The position numbers were made by a program, and so were the translations under genes. The notes under the pieces are model-generated. The model did not search any database, was not told where the DNA came from, and saw nothing but the letters and a program-made list of their open reading frames with translations. Positions 50,428 to 58,717 of a stretch of 64,000 bases of DNA are shown here, piece after piece (position 1 is the first letter of the stretch; every line of letters starts with the position of its first letter). The stretch spans positions 1 to 64,000 of the forward strand of contig NZ_VWVV01000036.1 of the NCBI RefSeq assembly GCF_009830945.1, given 5' to 3'. This DNA comes from Nocardiopsis sp. FR4 (GTDB taxonomy: Bacteria; Actinomycetota; Actinomycetes; Streptosporangiales; Streptosporangiaceae).

Positions 50428-51483
50428 GTGGAACACGTGTCCCTGGCCGTCATCGGAGCCGGACAGGCCGGGCTGGCCACCGCACGGGCCGCCCGTCGGC
50501 GCGGCCTCACCCCCCTGGTGCTGGAGGCCGCCGACAGCGCGGGCGGCTCCTGGCCGCACTACTACGACAGCCTGACCCTGTTCTCCCCGGCCCGTTTCTC
50601 CGCCCTGCCCGGGCACCCCCTGCCCGGGGACCCCGACCGCTACCCGCGGCGCGATGAGATCGTGGCCTACCTGCGCGACTACACCGAACACCTGGACGCC
50701 GACCTGCGCTACGGCCAGCGCGTGGAGCGGGTCGAACCCCGGGGGGACGCCCTCGTGCTGACCACCGCCGACGGCTCCCGGTTCCGGGCTTCGGCGGTGG
50801 TCGCGGCCACCGGCGGCTTCTCCCGGCCGCACCGTCCGGCCCTGCCGGGCCTGGACGCCTTTCCCGGGACCGTGCTGCACTCGGCCGGCTACCGGCGCCC
50901 CGACGCCTTCGCCGGACAGCGCGTGGTGGTGGTCGGCGGCGGCAACTCCGGCGTGCAGATCGCAGCCGACCTGGCCTCCGTGGCCCGGGTCAGCCTGGCC
51001 ACCCGAGGGCCCGTGGCCTGGGTGAACCAGCGCCCCCTCGGCCGGGACCTGCACTGGTGGTTCACCCGCAGCGGCCTGGACACGGCACCGCTGCGCCGGG
51101 TGTGGGAACGGGGGGCCACCCTGGTCATCGACGACGGCCGGTACCGGGCGGCCTTCGCCACGGGCAACCCCGACCGGCGGGAGATGTTCTCCGAACTGCG
51201 GGGGGAGAAGGTCACCTGGGCCGACGGCACGGTGGAGCGGGTGGACACCCTCCTGCTGGCCACCGGCTACCGGCCCGCCCTGGACTACCTGGCCCCCACC
51301 GGGGCGCTGGACGCCCGGGGCCGACCGCTGCACCGCGGCGGGATCTCCACCACCGTCCCCGGCCTGGGGTACGTGGGGTTGGAGTTCCAGCGCAGCTTCT
51401 CCTCGGCCACCCTGCGCGGGGTCGGCCGTGACGCGCGCCGGGTCCTTCGCGGCCTCAGCCCCCGGCTGCGAGGGAGTCGCTGA
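50428..51483 (+). CDS. Flavin-containing monooxygenase, ArsO-like (first copy)
   Basis: 351 residues with FAD motif AVIGAGQAGLATARAARRRG, the FMO-type SWPHYYDSLTLFSPARFSAL, the NADPH motif VVVVGGGNSGVQIAADLASV and the closing VDTLLLATGYRPALDYL. Similar in plan to the opposite-strand gene at 51455-52528, so the island holds two ArsO-like enzymes. GTG at 50428 has GAGGAGAGAAC in front. Its 3' end overlaps the 3' end of the convergent copy by 29 bases. Confidence 0.87.
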   Translation: MEHVSLAVIGAGQAGLATARAARRRGLTPLVLEAADSAGGSWPHYYDSLTLFSPARFSALPGHPLPGDPDRYPRRDEIVAYLRDYTEHLDADLRYGQRVERVEPRGDALVLTTADGSRFRASAVVAATGGFSRPHRPALPGLDAFPGTVLHSAGYRRPDAFAGQRVVVVGGGNSGVQIAADLASVARVSLATRGPVAWVNQRPLGRDLHWWFTRSGLDTAPLRRVWERGATLVIDDGRYRAAFATGNPDRREMFSELRGEKVTWADGTVERVDTLLLATGYRPALDYLAPTGALDARGRPLHRGGISTTVPGLGYVGLEFQRSFSSATLRGVGRDARRVLRGLSPRLRGSR

Positions 51484-52528
51484 TCCGGGCGACGGTGGTC
51501 TTGGCGGTGCGTCCGGCGCCGATGAGGGTGGCCGAGGCGGGTCCGGTCCAGTCGCCGTAGCCGAGCAGGAACAGGCGCGGTTCGGCCGCGGCCCGGGTGC
51601 CCTCCACCGGGATCCGGCCCCGGCCGTCCGTCAGGCCCAGCGGGGCCAGGTGGTCCAGTGCCGGGGCGAAGCCCGTGCACCACACGATCGCGTCGCAGTC
51701 CAGGGAGCTGCCGTCCGACCAGACCACCCCGGTGGGGGTGAGGCGGTCGAACATCGGCTCGGCCTTGAGCGCGCCGCGCTCGCGAGCCTCGCGCACGGGC
51801 GGCACCACCACGATGTCGCCCAGGTCGCCGACCCCCGGAGGCAGCGGACCGCCGTCGCGTGCGGCGTTCTGGTGCCGGGTGGCGATGGCGAACAGGGCGC
51901 GCCCGTCCACCTCGTCGGGCAGGAACCGGGGCGGGCGCAGGGTGGCCCAGGTGGTCTGGGCGACCCGGGAGAGCTCGGCGAGGATCTGCGCCGCGGAGTT
52001 GCCGCCGCCCACGACCACGACCCGCTGCCCGGCGAACTCCTCGGGGGCACGGTAGTCGACGGTGTGCAGCTGGCGTCCCCGGTACAGGTCGCGGCCCGGG
52101 AGGTCGGGCACGCGCGGTGCCCGCCAGGTGCCGGTGGCGCTGATGACGTACCGGGCCCGCCAGGAGCCCTCCCGCGCGTTCACCCGCAGGGCGCCGCGGA
52201 CCCGTTCCACGCCCTCCACGTGGACCGGGCGGTGCACGGGCAGGCCGTAGCGGCGCTCGTACTCGCCCAGGTACCAGGTGACGTGCCGCGCGCTCGGGTA
52301 GGCCTGGCCCTCCTCCTCGGGCATCCACCAGCCCGGCAGCATGCTGTGCCCGGCGGGGGAGAAGAGCCGCAGCGAGTCCCAGTACTCGTTCCACGCCCCG
52401 CCCGGCTCGGTGCGGTCGTCCAGGATCACGAACTCCGCCCCGGTCCGCCGCAGGAAGTAGCCCGCGGCCAGACCTGCCTGTCCGCCGCCGACGACCGCGA
52501 CGTCGACGGTGTGCTCCCGGTGCTGCAT
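51455..52528 (-). CDS. arsO: Flavin-containing monooxygenase, ArsO-like (second copy)
   Basis: 357 residues: FAD motif VAVVGGGQAGLAAGYFLRRT, AWNEYWDSLRLFSPAGHSML, NADPH motif VVVVGGGNSAAQILAELSRV, and AIVWCTGFAPALDHL. It ends with a long SDSLAAGG tail. In actinomycete ars operons (for example plasmid pHZ227 arsRBOCT) arsO encodes such a flavin monooxygenase next to acr3, as here. ATG 52528 with GAAAGGAAC upstream. Third gene of the arsR-acr3-arsO unit. Role in arsenic tolerance is known genetically, but its chemistry is not. Confidence 0.86.
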   Translation of the reverse strand: MQHREHTVDVAVVGGGQAGLAAGYFLRRTGAEFVILDDRTEPGGAWNEYWDSLRLFSPAGHSMLPGWWMPEEEGQAYPSARHVTWYLGEYERRYGLPVHRPVHVEGVERVRGALRVNAREGSWRARYVISATGTWRAPRVPDLPGRDLYRGRQLHTVDYRAPEEFAGQRVVVVGGGNSAAQILAELSRVAQTTWATLRPPRFLPDEVDGRALFAIATRHQNAARDGGPLPPGVGDLGDIVVVPPVREARERGALKAEPMFDRLTPTGVVWSDGSSLDCDAIVWCTGFAPALDHLAPLGLTDGRGRIPVEGTRAAAEPRLFLLGYGDWTGPASATLIGAGRTAKTTVARISDSLAAGG

Positions 52529-52593
52529 CCGTGTTCCTTTCGCGTGCGGGGGTGGCGGCCGGGGGCGGTGGACCGCCCCCGGCTCCGGGGTTC

Positions 52594-53691
52594 CTAGGGG
52601 GTGGGGGCGGTGCTGGGGGTGCGGGCCGTGAAGCGCTTGCGCCAGGCCAGCGACACGTACACCAGGCCCACCAGCACGGGCACCTCGATCAGCGGTCCCA
52701 CGACCCCGGCCAGCGCCTGCCCCGAGGCGACGCCGAACGTGGCGATGGCCACCGCGATGGCCAGTTCGAAGTTGTTGCCCGCCGCGGTGAAGGCCAGCGT
52801 CGTGGTGCGGTCGTAGCCCAGCCCGATCGCCTTGCCCAGCACGAAGGTGCCGAACCACATGATCACGAAGTAGGCCAGCAGGGGCAGGGCGATGCGCACC
52901 ACGTCCAGCGGCTGGCTGGTGATGGTGCCGCCCTGGAGGGCGAACAGCAGCACGATGGTGAACAGCAGCCCGTACAGCGCCCACGGGCCGATCCGCGGCA
53001 GGAAGACGGACTCGTAGCGCTCCCGGCCCATGCGCCGCTCGCCGAGCGTGCGGGTGAGGAAGCCCGCGGCCAGCGGGACGCCCAGGAAGATGACCACGTT
53101 CAGCGCGATCAGCCACGGCGACACGTCCAGGCCGCCGGTGTCCAGGCCCAGCCACCCGGGCAGCAGGTCCAGGTAGAACCAGCCCAGCACGCCGAAGGCC
53201 AGCACCTGGAACACCGAGTTCAGCGCCACGAGCACCGCGGCGGCCTCGCGGTCGCCGCAGGCCAGGTCGTTCCAGATGATCACCATGGCGATGCACCGGG
53301 CCAGGCCCACGATGATCAGACCGGTGCGGTACTCGGGCAGGTCGGCCAGGAAGATCCAGGCCAGGGCGAACATCACCGCCGGGCCCACGACCCAGTTGAC
53401 CACCAGGGAGGAGACGAGCAGCCGCCGGTCGCGGGTGACGGTGTCCAGGCGGTCGTAGCGGACCTTGGCCAGCACCGGGTACATCATCACCAGCAGGCCC
53501 AGGGCGATGGGCAGCGAGATCCCGCCGACCTCCACCGCGGCCAGGGCCCCGTCCAGGCCCGGGACCAGGCGGCCCAGGCCCAGCCCCACGGCCATGGCGA
53601 GCAGGATCCACACCGCCAGGAACCGGTCCAGGGTGGACAGCTTGGCCACGACCGAGGGGGTGGCGGGGGAGGTGTCGTTGGTGGCCGTCAT
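52594..53691 (-). CDS. acr3: Arsenite efflux permease Acr3
   Basis: 365 residues, ten helices, ArsB/Acr3 (BART) superfamily. The conserved membrane cysteine required for As(III) transport sits in VGLARCIAMVIIWNDLACGD, and the conserved glutamate in AAGNNFELAIAVAIATFG. PLIEVPVLVGLVYVSLAWRK ends the protein. It exports arsenite with proton exchange. The start overlaps the arsR stop (ATGA), so repressor and pump are made from one message. Confidence 0.94.
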   Translation of the reverse strand: MTATNDTSPATPSVVAKLSTLDRFLAVWILLAMAVGLGLGRLVPGLDGALAAVEVGGISLPIALGLLVMMYPVLAKVRYDRLDTVTRDRRLLVSSLVVNWVVGPAVMFALAWIFLADLPEYRTGLIIVGLARCIAMVIIWNDLACGDREAAAVLVALNSVFQVLAFGVLGWFYLDLLPGWLGLDTGGLDVSPWLIALNVVIFLGVPLAAGFLTRTLGERRMGRERYESVFLPRIGPWALYGLLFTIVLLFALQGGTITSQPLDVVRIALPLLAYFVIMWFGTFVLGKAIGLGYDRTTTLAFTAAGNNFELAIAVAIATFGVASGQALAGVVGPLIEVPVLVGLVYVSLAWRKRFTARTPSTAPTP

Positions 53692-53996
53692 CAGCAGGGC
53701 CTCCTGGTGGTGCCGCTCTCGCGGGCGGTGCGGGCGAGTTCGGACAGCGCCCCGGACAGGGACTCCAGCGCCTCGGGGCGCAGGCGGTAGTAGGTGAAGC
53801 GGCCGCACGGCTCGGTCTCGACCACGCCCGTCTCGCGCAGGACGCGCAGGTGGTTGGACAGGTTGGTCTGGCGCGCGCCGGTCTCCCGGATCAGGTGGGT
53901 CGTGCACAGGGTCTCGCGGGCCAGCAGGGTCACGATCCGCAGCCGGAGCGGGTCGGACACCGCCTTGATCACATCAGGATCAACTGACATCAGCAT
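53691..53996 (-). CDS. arsR: ArsR family arsenic-responsive repressor
   Basis: 101-residue winged-helix repressor. ARETLCTTHLIRETGARQTN and LSNHLRVLRETGVVETEPCG carry cysteines of the actinobacterial As(III)-binding type (Cys in ETLCTTH and EPCGRF), and YYRLRPEALESL forms the wing end. It is divergent from arsC. Its own ATG (53994-53996) is in an ATCAGC/GCTGAT operator candidate. ATG 53990 is a possible shorter start. It regulates the acr3-arsO unit and probably arsC. Confidence 0.92.
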   Translation of the reverse strand: MLMSVDPDVIKAVSDPLRLRIVTLLARETLCTTHLIRETGARQTNLSNHLRVLRETGVVETEPCGRFTYYRLRPEALESLSGALSELARTARESGTTRRPC

Positions 53997-54004
53997 GGGC
54001 TGAT
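53989..54004. promoter_or_regulatory. ArsR operator candidate between arsR and arsC
   Basis: ATCAGC (53989-53994) and GCTGAT (53999-54004) around ATGG, overlapping the arsR start codon and lying 66 bases before arsC. Placed so that one bound dimer could silence both directions. Confidence 0.5.
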
Positions 54005-54069
54005 ACTATCGCATCATTCGTGCCCGACTTCCGATCCCCGATCCGCACCCCGCCAGAAGAGTAGGAACC

Positions 54070-54480
54070 ATGACCACGTCCGCCACGCCGTCCGTGCTGT
54101 TCGTCTGCGTCCACAACGCCGGAAGGTCGCAGATGGCCGCCGCCTGGCTGTCCCACCTGGCCGGGGACCGCGTCGAGGTGCGCTCGGCCGGGTCCGCGCC
54201 CGCCGACGCCCTCAACCCCGCCGTGGTCGAGGCCATGGCCGAGGTCGGTATCGACATCACCGACCAGAGCCCCAAGATCCTCACCACCGAGGCCGTGGAG
54301 GCCTCCGACGTGTGCGTGACCATGGGCTGCGGCGACACCTGCCCGATCTTCCCCGGCAAGCGCTACCTCGACTGGGCGCTGCCCGACCCCGCCGGACAGG
54401 GCGTGGCGGCGGTGCGCCCCATCCGCGACGAGATCAGGAAGCGCGTCGAGGAGCTTCTCGCGGAGGTCGCCCCCGCGTAG
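54070..54480 (+). CDS. arsC: Arsenate reductase, low-molecular-weight phosphatase type
   Basis: 136 residues. P-loop with nucleophile Cys13 in FVCVHNAGRSQ, and general acid Asp105 in DWALPDP. Cys82, Cys87 and Cys91 (VCVTMGCGDTC) include the redox pair used by thioredoxin-coupled ArsC, though mycothiol-coupled action is also known in actinobacteria. It reduces arsenate to arsenite, which Acr3 then exports. ATG 54070 with AGTAGGAACC upstream. Divergent from arsR. The stop lies inside a terminator hairpin. Confidence 0.93.
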   Translation: MTTSATPSVLFVCVHNAGRSQMAAAWLSHLAGDRVEVRSAGSAPADALNPAVVEAMAEVGIDITDQSPKILTTEAVEASDVCVTMGCGDTCPIFPGKRYLDWALPDPAGQGVAAVRPIRDEIRKRVEELLAEVAPA

Positions 54481-54501
54481 GGGAGGCTCCTCCCCTACGC
54501 G
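54474..54501. terminator. Bidirectional terminator at the arsC/usp convergence
   Basis: A perfect 13-bp stem, with arms CGCGTAGGGGAGG (54474-54486) and CCTCCCCTACGCG (54489-54501) around CT. It contains the arsC stop codon and faces the end of the universal stress protein gene. Confidence 0.7.
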
Positions 54502-54554
54502 CCGGGGCCGCGCGGTGGTCCCGCCCGGCCCCGGTCCGCGACCGCGCCGCCGTC

Positions 54555-55487
54555 CTACTCCCCGTCCTCGGAGTGCCGGGGCAGCACCGCGACGGGGACC
54601 GTGGCGTTGTGCAGCACACCCTGGGTGGCCGAGCCCAGCAGCAGGCCGCGCACGCTGCCCCGCCCGCGCGAGCCCACCACGATCAGATCGGCTCCGGCGC
54701 CCGCCCCGACCAGGGCGTCCACCGGGTTGTCACCGGTGCGCAGGACGCTGACGTCCACGCCCTCGGTGCTCTCGTCGATGACGTCGGCCAGCACGCCCGC
54801 CACCAGTTCCTCGGAGTAGCGGTCCAGCAGCTCGTCCGAGGGCGGAGCCCAGCCGCCGGCGACCATCGTCGCGGTGTCGAAGGGCAGGGGCACCCGCCAG
54901 CTGTGCACCACCACGACCGAGGAACCCGCGTGCTCGGCGGCGCGGTGCAGGGCGAATCGCAGGGCGCGCCGGGAGTCGTCCGATCCGTCCACGCCGACCA
55001 CGATGCGCTCCGGCCCCCTGGGCGGGGCCTCGTTCTGGGGGCGGCGGGGGACCACCACCACGGGGCACACCGCCTTGGCCGCCAGGCGCACCCCCGCCGA
55101 GCCCGCCAGCGCCGAGCGCACCGGCCCCAGCCCGCGCGAGCCCACGACCACCGTGTCCCCGTGGCCGAGCCGGCGCAGCAGCGCCAGCGGTGGCTCCTCC
55201 AGCGCCAGCTCCGTCTCCACCTTCAGGTTCGGCCACAGCGAGCGCACGTGGCCGACGGCCTCCTCCAGGACACCTCGGCCGTGCTGGGACACCTCCTCCG
55301 GCGGAGGGAAGCGGGTGGGACCGGTGTAGACCGACACCACCAGCGGCATGGACAGGGTGTGCACGATGTACAGGGGCAGGTGCGTGCGCTCGGCCTCGGC
55401 GGCCGCCCACTCCAGGGCGGCGCGCGCCGACTCGGAGCCGTCCACGCCCACCGCCACCTTGGGTGTGGGTACCTGTTCGTCGGTCAT
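54555..55487 (-). CDS. Universal stress protein, two tandem Usp domains
   Basis: 310 residues: Usp domain 1 (about 9-148) and 2 (about 160-303). Each begins with a VAVGVDGSESARAALEWA-type segment and ends with an ATP-binding loop (GSRGLGPVRSALAGS and GSRGRGSVRGLLLGS, the G-2x-G-9x-G-S/T pattern). ATP-binding Usps help dormancy and redox stress responses in actinobacteria. It lies downstream of a metal-ATPase gene on the same strand, a pairing also seen in hypoxia regulons. No operon overlap (132 bases apart). Confidence 0.9.
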   Translation of the reverse strand: MTDEQVPTPKVAVGVDGSESARAALEWAAAEAERTHLPLYIVHTLSMPLVVSVYTGPTRFPPPEEVSQHGRGVLEEAVGHVRSLWPNLKVETELALEEPPLALLRRLGHGDTVVVGSRGLGPVRSALAGSAGVRLAAKAVCPVVVVPRRPQNEAPPRGPERIVVGVDGSDDSRRALRFALHRAAEHAGSSVVVVHSWRVPLPFDTATMVAGGWAPPSDELLDRYSEELVAGVLADVIDESTEGVDVSVLRTGDNPVDALVGAGAGADLIVVGSRGRGSVRGLLLGSATQGVLHNATVPVAVLPRHSEDGE

Positions 55488-55619
55488 GTCTTCCTCGCCT
55501 TCGGGCAGCGTCCGCTTCCTCGTCTCCAGGATGACCCGCTCCCGGGTTCCCCAGTGGCTCCACAGGTCCCGGTTCGTCCGCGTCGAAGGTCCCCCGTTCC
55601 GGGCCGGCGACCGCGGGCG

Positions 55620-57527
55620 TCAGCGCGTCCAGGCCCGCGCGCGCAGCAGCCGCAGCCCGTTGAGGGCCACGATCACCGTGGAGCCCTCGTGCCCCGCCAC
55701 CGCCAGGGCCAGCGGCAGGGTGCCCACCAGGTCCCAGATGACCAGTACCAGGATGAACGCCGCCGCCACGCACAGGTTGGCGACCACGAACCTGCGGGCG
55801 CGCCGCGACAGGGCGATCAGCCGGGGCAGGGCCGCCAGGTCGTCGCGGACGATGACGGCGTCGGCGGTGTCCAGGGCCAGGTCCGAGCCGCGCCTCCCCA
55901 TGGCCACGCCTGTGGTGGCCGCGGCCATGGCCGGAGCGTCGTTGACCCCGTCGCCGACCAGCAGCACCCGGGTTCCGGACCGCTCCAGGTCGCGTACCAG
56001 CGCGGACTTGTCCTGGGGTAGCAGGTCGGCGCGGACCTCCCCGATCCCGGTGGCCCGGGCCACGTGCGCGGCGGTGGCCGCGTTGTCGCCGGTGAGCAGG
56101 CGCACCGGCGAGGTGGTGAGCGCACCGACCTCGGCCACGGCGGCGGGCGCCTCCGGGCGCAGGGCGTCGGACAGGGTGAGGGTGCCCGCCGGGGCTCCGT
56201 CGACCGTCACCGACACCCGGGTGCCCGCCGGGCCCCCGGGGCCGGCGGGTGCCCGTTCCACCCGCACCCCGCGGCCGTCGACACGGGCGCGCACCCCCAG
56301 TCCGGGCAGCGCGGCGAAGTCCTCGGCGCGGCTCCCCGAGGAGTCCGCCCCCCGTGCGGCGGCCGCGGCGCACACGGCGCGCGCCAGCGGGTGCTCGCTG
56401 TAGCGCTCCACGGCCGCGGCCAGGGCCAGGACCTCGTCGGCCTCCCGGCCCGGCGCGGGGTCGATCCCGGTGACCTCGGGCTCTCCCCGGGTGAGGGTGC
56501 CGGTCTTGTCGAAGGCCACCGCCCCGGTCCGGCCGATCTGCTCCATGACGGTCGCCGACTTGACCAGGACGCCGTGGCGCCCGGCGTTGGCGATCGCGGC
56601 CAGCAGGGGCGGCATGGTGGAGAGCACCACCGCGCAGGGCGAGGCCACGATCATGAACACGATGGCGCGCAGCAGCGCCTCCTCGAACCCCTGGCCCAGC
56701 AGCAGGGGGACGCCCAGTACGAGCAGGGTGGCCGCCACCACGGCGGCCGAGTAGCGCTGCTCGACCTTCTCGACGAACAGCTGCGTGCGCGCCTTGGTGG
56801 CCGAGGCCTCCTCCACCAGGGCCACGATGCGGGCGATCACCGAGTCCCGCGCGGGACGGTCGACCCGCACCCGCAGGACCCCGGTGCCGTTGATGGTGCC
56901 CGAGAGCACCTCCTGGCCCGCGGTCCGCGGTACGGGCACCGACTCGCCCGTGATGGCCTGCTGGTCCACCTCGCTGGCGCCCTCGACCACGGTGCCGTCG
57001 GCGCCCACGCGCTCGCCCGGGCGGACCAGGATCGTGTCGCCCACCCGCAGGTCGGCGGTGTCGACGGTCTCCTCGCGGTCGTCGCCGCTCAGGCGCACGG
57101 CCCGTTCCGGGGCCAGGGTGAGCAGGGAGCTGACGGAGTCGGCGGTGCGCTGGGTGACCACGGCCTCCAGCGCGCCGGAGGTGGCGAAGATGACGATGAG
57201 CAGGGCGCCGTCGAAGACCTGGCCGATCCCGGCGGCGGCCAGGGCGGCCACGATCATCAGCAGGTCCACGTCCAGGGTGCGCTCGCGGGCGGCGCGCAGA
57301 CCGGACAGGGCGGGGTCCCAGCCCCCGGCGGCGTAGCAGGCCAGGTACAGGCCCCACCACAGCCAGGCGGGCGCGCCCAGCAGCTGGGCGGCCCACCCGG
57401 CCAGGAACAAAGCCAGCGCGGCGGCGGCCCAGCGCACCTCGCCCAGCGCCAGGCCGGTGGCCAGCAGGGACGGGGGCCTGGGACGGGGGTCCTCGGAGAG
57501 GACCGGGGTGGTCGCGGTGGCGGTCAC
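55620..57527 (-). CDS. Heavy-metal P1B-type ATPase (P1B-4-like)
   Basis: 635 residues. TGES (actuator), membrane-metal motif SPC in VASPCAVVLSTMPPLLAAI, phosphorylation DKTGTLTRGEPEV, and GDGVNDAPAMAAA. The last-helix motif AGHEGSTVIVALNGLRLL is the HEGS/G type found in P1B-4 pumps (Co2+, Fe2+, Zn2+ or Cd2+). No N-terminal metal-binding domain. The GTG start overlaps the stop of the SmtB-type repressor gene (GTGA), so metal-responsive control is very likely. The exact metal is not fixed by sequence. Confidence 0.9.
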   Translation of the reverse strand: MTATATTPVLSEDPRPRPPSLLATGLALGEVRWAAAALALFLAGWAAQLLGAPAWLWWGLYLACYAAGGWDPALSGLRAARERTLDVDLLMIVAALAAAGIGQVFDGALLIVIFATSGALEAVVTQRTADSVSSLLTLAPERAVRLSGDDREETVDTADLRVGDTILVRPGERVGADGTVVEGASEVDQQAITGESVPVPRTAGQEVLSGTINGTGVLRVRVDRPARDSVIARIVALVEEASATKARTQLFVEKVEQRYSAAVVAATLLVLGVPLLLGQGFEEALLRAIVFMIVASPCAVVLSTMPPLLAAIANAGRHGVLVKSATVMEQIGRTGAVAFDKTGTLTRGEPEVTGIDPAPGREADEVLALAAAVERYSEHPLARAVCAAAAARGADSSGSRAEDFAALPGLGVRARVDGRGVRVERAPAGPGGPAGTRVSVTVDGAPAGTLTLSDALRPEAPAAVAEVGALTTSPVRLLTGDNAATAAHVARATGIGEVRADLLPQDKSALVRDLERSGTRVLLVGDGVNDAPAMAAATTGVAMGRRGSDLALDTADAVIVRDDLAALPRLIALSRRARRFVVANLCVAAAFILVLVIWDLVGTLPLALAVAGHEGSTVIVALNGLRLLRARAWTR

Positions 57528-57913
57528 GCTTCGGTGCTCCGTTCCCGGACGGTCGCGGGCGCGACGTTGGCGCGGTGGTGGGCGGGTTCGACCTCCAGGG
57601 CGTGTTCGGCCTGGTAGACGGCGTCGGCCACCAGTTGGCGGGCGTGCTCGTTGGCCAGGCTGTAGTACATCCGGTTGCCCTCGCGGCGGCAGGCCACCAC
57701 CCGCCCCATCCGCAGCTTGGCCAGGTGCTGGGAGACGGAGGGGCCGGGCCTGCCCAGGCGGTCGGCCAGCTCGTTGACGGACAGTTCGCCCCCGCGCAGG
57801 GCGAGGATGATCCGGACCCGGGTGGCGTCGGCCAGCAGGGTGAGGATCTCCACGGCGTATTCGACGTAGGGGCTGTTCTCGTCGAGACCGCATCTCTTGC
57901 TATCTGCGTTCAT
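57524..57913 (-). CDS. SmtB/ArsR family metal-responsive repressor
   Basis: 129-residue winged-helix repressor: LADATRVRIILALRGGELSV, NELADRLGRPGPSVSQHLAK, then MYYSLANEHARQLVADAVYQ and AEHALEVEPAHH. The histidines and glutamates of the last helix fit an alpha-5 type site for Zn, Ni or Co. An early Cys (KRCGLDE) may add a ligand. It is first in the operon with the P1B ATPase. Its ATG (57911-57913) lies in the spacer of a perfect 10-bp palindrome, so autoregulation is expected. Confidence 0.92.
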   Translation of the reverse strand: MNADSKRCGLDENSPYVEYAVEILTLLADATRVRIILALRGGELSVNELADRLGRPGPSVSQHLAKLRMGRVVACRREGNRMYYSLANEHARQLVADAVYQAEHALEVEPAHHRANVAPATVRERSTEA

Positions 57914-57923
57914 ACGCAGATAG
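57900..57923. promoter_or_regulatory. SmtB/ArsR operator palindrome over the start codon
   Basis: CTATCTGCGT (57900-57909), TCAT, ACGCAGATAG (57914-57923). A perfect 10-bp inverted repeat with the start codon in its centre, the geometry of SmtB-family operators. Confidence 0.82.
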
Positions 57924-58099
57924 TAGATCCTGAGAGGGGGCGGGTGAACCGGGGCCCGGGGTTCCCTTCGCCGTCGGCCCCGGATTCCGGAGGCCCGAAG
58001 CGGGAAGTGACTGTACGCGATCGGGCGAATACGCGATTCGCGGGCGGGGTAGAGGGTCTGGGGCAACGCCCGCCACACGGGCAACGGAGGGGGACACAG

Positions 58100-58534
58100 A
58101 TGCCGATCAACCAGGCGGGATCCTGGGGGCGTGCGGTCTCGGCCGCGCTGCTCGCCTTCTCGGTGCTGTCGCTCAGCGCCTGCGAGGACGAGGGCACCGA
58201 CGCCGAGGACGTGCAGGAGGAGGAGGGCGTCGGCGTGGGCCACAGGGTGACGGTCTCCTCGCAGGTCACCGAGGTGCTGTCGGACCAGGCGTTCGCGATG
58301 GAGGGAGACGACGACCCGGCCCAGGACGAACCGCTCCTCGTGGTCACCGCCGACCCGACGGACGTCAGCGAGGGCGACACCGTCACCGTGACCGGCACGA
58401 TCCAGGAGTTCGACTACCGCTCCTACCTCGAGGACTACGCGCTGGAGGACGAGGGGCTCTACCAGGACTTCGAGGGGGACCAGTTCATCGTGGCCGACGA
58501 GGTGCTGCGGGACGCCTCACCCGGAACCGGGTAG
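58100..58534 (+). CDS. Small secreted lipoprotein, OB-fold-like
   Basis: 144 residues. Lipobox LSAC after a hydrophobic signal (AVSAALLAFSVLSLSAC), then a very acidic linker. A domain follows with alternating strands (VGHRVTVSSQVTEVLSDQAF, LLVVTADPTDVSEGDTVTVT) that resembles an OB-fold, as in small secreted nucleic-acid or ligand-binding proteins. Function unknown. ACGGAGGGGGACACAG precedes the ATG. Its promoter lies in the 186-base gap from the divergent SmtB-type gene. Confidence 0.78.
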   Translation: MPINQAGSWGRAVSAALLAFSVLSLSACEDEGTDAEDVQEEEGVGVGHRVTVSSQVTEVLSDQAFAMEGDDDPAQDEPLLVVTADPTDVSEGDTVTVTGTIQEFDYRSYLEDYALEDEGLYQDFEGDQFIVADEVLRDASPGTG

Positions 58535-58674
58535 CGGGTCGGCCGACGGGGTGGGGGTCTTCGCGGCCTACCCGGCGGAGGGGCAGTCCCCGTCAGGACC
58601 GCGCCCCCCGCCGGCTGGGCTCCCGCGCGGACAGCGGGTCCGCGGTGCGGGTGCGGCCGAGGGGCTTCGACGCG

Positions 58675-58702
58675 CCCCCGGCGGCGGCGCGACCGCCGGG
58701 GG
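58675..58702 (-). terminator. Hairpin after the MFS exporter gene
   Basis: CCCCCGGCGG (58675-58684) pairs with CCGCCGGGGG (58693-58702), a 10-bp stem with an 8-base loop, 15 bases past the MFS stop on the - strand. The rest of the 58535-58717 gap shows nothing else. Confidence 0.6.
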
Positions 58703-58717
58703 AGCGGGGCGCGGTCG

